A DNA stretch of 64,000 nucleotides from Strigamia acuminata (lineage: Eukaryota > Arthropoda > Chilopoda > Geophilomorpha > Linotaeniidae). Both the position numbers and the translations under genes were made by a program. Shown one piece after another: positions 63,519-64,000 of the stretch; position 1 is the first letter of the stretch, and every line of letters begins with the position of its first letter. The DNA is taken from contig OX442323.1 of the NCBI GenBank assembly GCA_949358305.1, positions 1,488,001-1,552,000 of the forward strand, in the 5' to 3' direction. The notes beneath the pieces were generated by a model, which was given only the letters and a program-made list of their open reading frames with translations, had not been told where the DNA came from and searched no databases.

Positions 63519-64000
63519 TAAGTTATTTTTATTAGTCAGTTTTGGTATGTAATTATTGTTTTGTATCATCTGAGCACTTTTAAAATGCAAACTGGAAGGT
63601 TTTTCAAGCAGATGCAAATTGTTTCGACCATTCATGCTGTCCCGTTGGCCGATATGTATTGAAAGTTTCCACCTTTTTTTAAAATATAAATATTTTATTT
63701 TACGCCAATTTCACGTGGTGGGAAAATGGTACATTTTCGATAAAAGTCTGGATTTTCACGTTAGGATTTTCAGGTTAGGCCTCTCGTCACTAGGTGGTTT
63801 GCTACCGTAGTTATGTAGTATGACGTCATCAGAAAAAGTTGTTTGTCGCAGCGGCACCTATCGAGGAACATTCTGCATGGTTTGTGGTCTCGGTCTCATA
63901 TGGCTATAAATGTCAGTTAGCTCGCCTTTTTATCGTTGCAAACTAATTTGAAAAGTTTGCAAACATTCTAGAGCCCTCGTTACGGAATATCATCGAGGAA
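63519..64000. promoter_or_regulatory. Right edge, possible promoter beginning
   Basis: No gene in the remaining bases. A perfect CRE-like palindrome TGACGTCA (63821-63828) lies about 80 bases before a TATA-like CTATAAAT (63904-63911); together they could start a plus-strand gene beyond the window. Confidence 0.3.

Overview
The window is eukaryotic and most likely from an arthropod, possibly a crustacean. The evidence is spliced genes with short GT-AG introns, an ionotropic-receptor-like gene start, an OATP-family transporter, and Ty3/gypsy LTR retrotransposons that fill nearly three quarters of the sequence. No rRNA, CRISPR or bacterial-style operon was seen, and no intact tRNA gene.

Positions 1-47 kb are a retrotransposon cluster, all on the + strand. 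Element A1 (1217-36505) is an outer gypsy element with ~502 bp LTRs and a 4 bp ATAT target duplication. Element B (2123-29213, ~14.2 kb without its insert) sits in A1's leader and is flanked by AAAT. Element C (14937-27809, ~12.9 kb) sits in B's 3' LTR and is flanked by GACT. A 429 bp MITE with TA duplications interrupts B's gag. A second, complete A-family element, A2 (38021-47018), lies 1.5 kb beyond A1, also at an ATAT site. The paired LTRs are nearly identical, so all the insertions are recent. B primes from tRNA-Gln and C from a tRNA-Pro-like sequence; I could not assign A's primer.

All four elements have gag and pol, with pol in the -1 frame. B and C carry a perfect A AAA AAC slippery heptamer. 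Each element also has, or had, a third gene. In A2 it is an intact Ulp1/SENP-type cysteine protease with the His-Asp-Gln-Cys set; A1 keeps only its C-terminal end. In B and C it is a large, apparently spliced, proline-rich protein that does not look like an envelope. In both A elements, gag coding is conserved upstream of the first in-frame ATG, which implies a non-AUG (GUG) start or a spliced start.

Positions 47-64 kb are host DNA. On the - strand: the first three coding exons of an ionotropic-receptor-like gene (48386-51245), an 11-exon organic anion transporter (52083-58206, 677 aa) and a 7-coding-exon JmjC oxygenase of the KDM8/JMJD5 type (60519-62205, 401 aa). KDM8 is head to head with a 5-exon + strand gene for an Fcf2/DNTTIP2-type pre-rRNA-processing protein (62496-63473, 177 aa). 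Their start codons are only 290 bp apart, which suggests a shared bidirectional promoter. Small DNA transposons, hairpins and simple repeats lie in introns and intergenic DNA.
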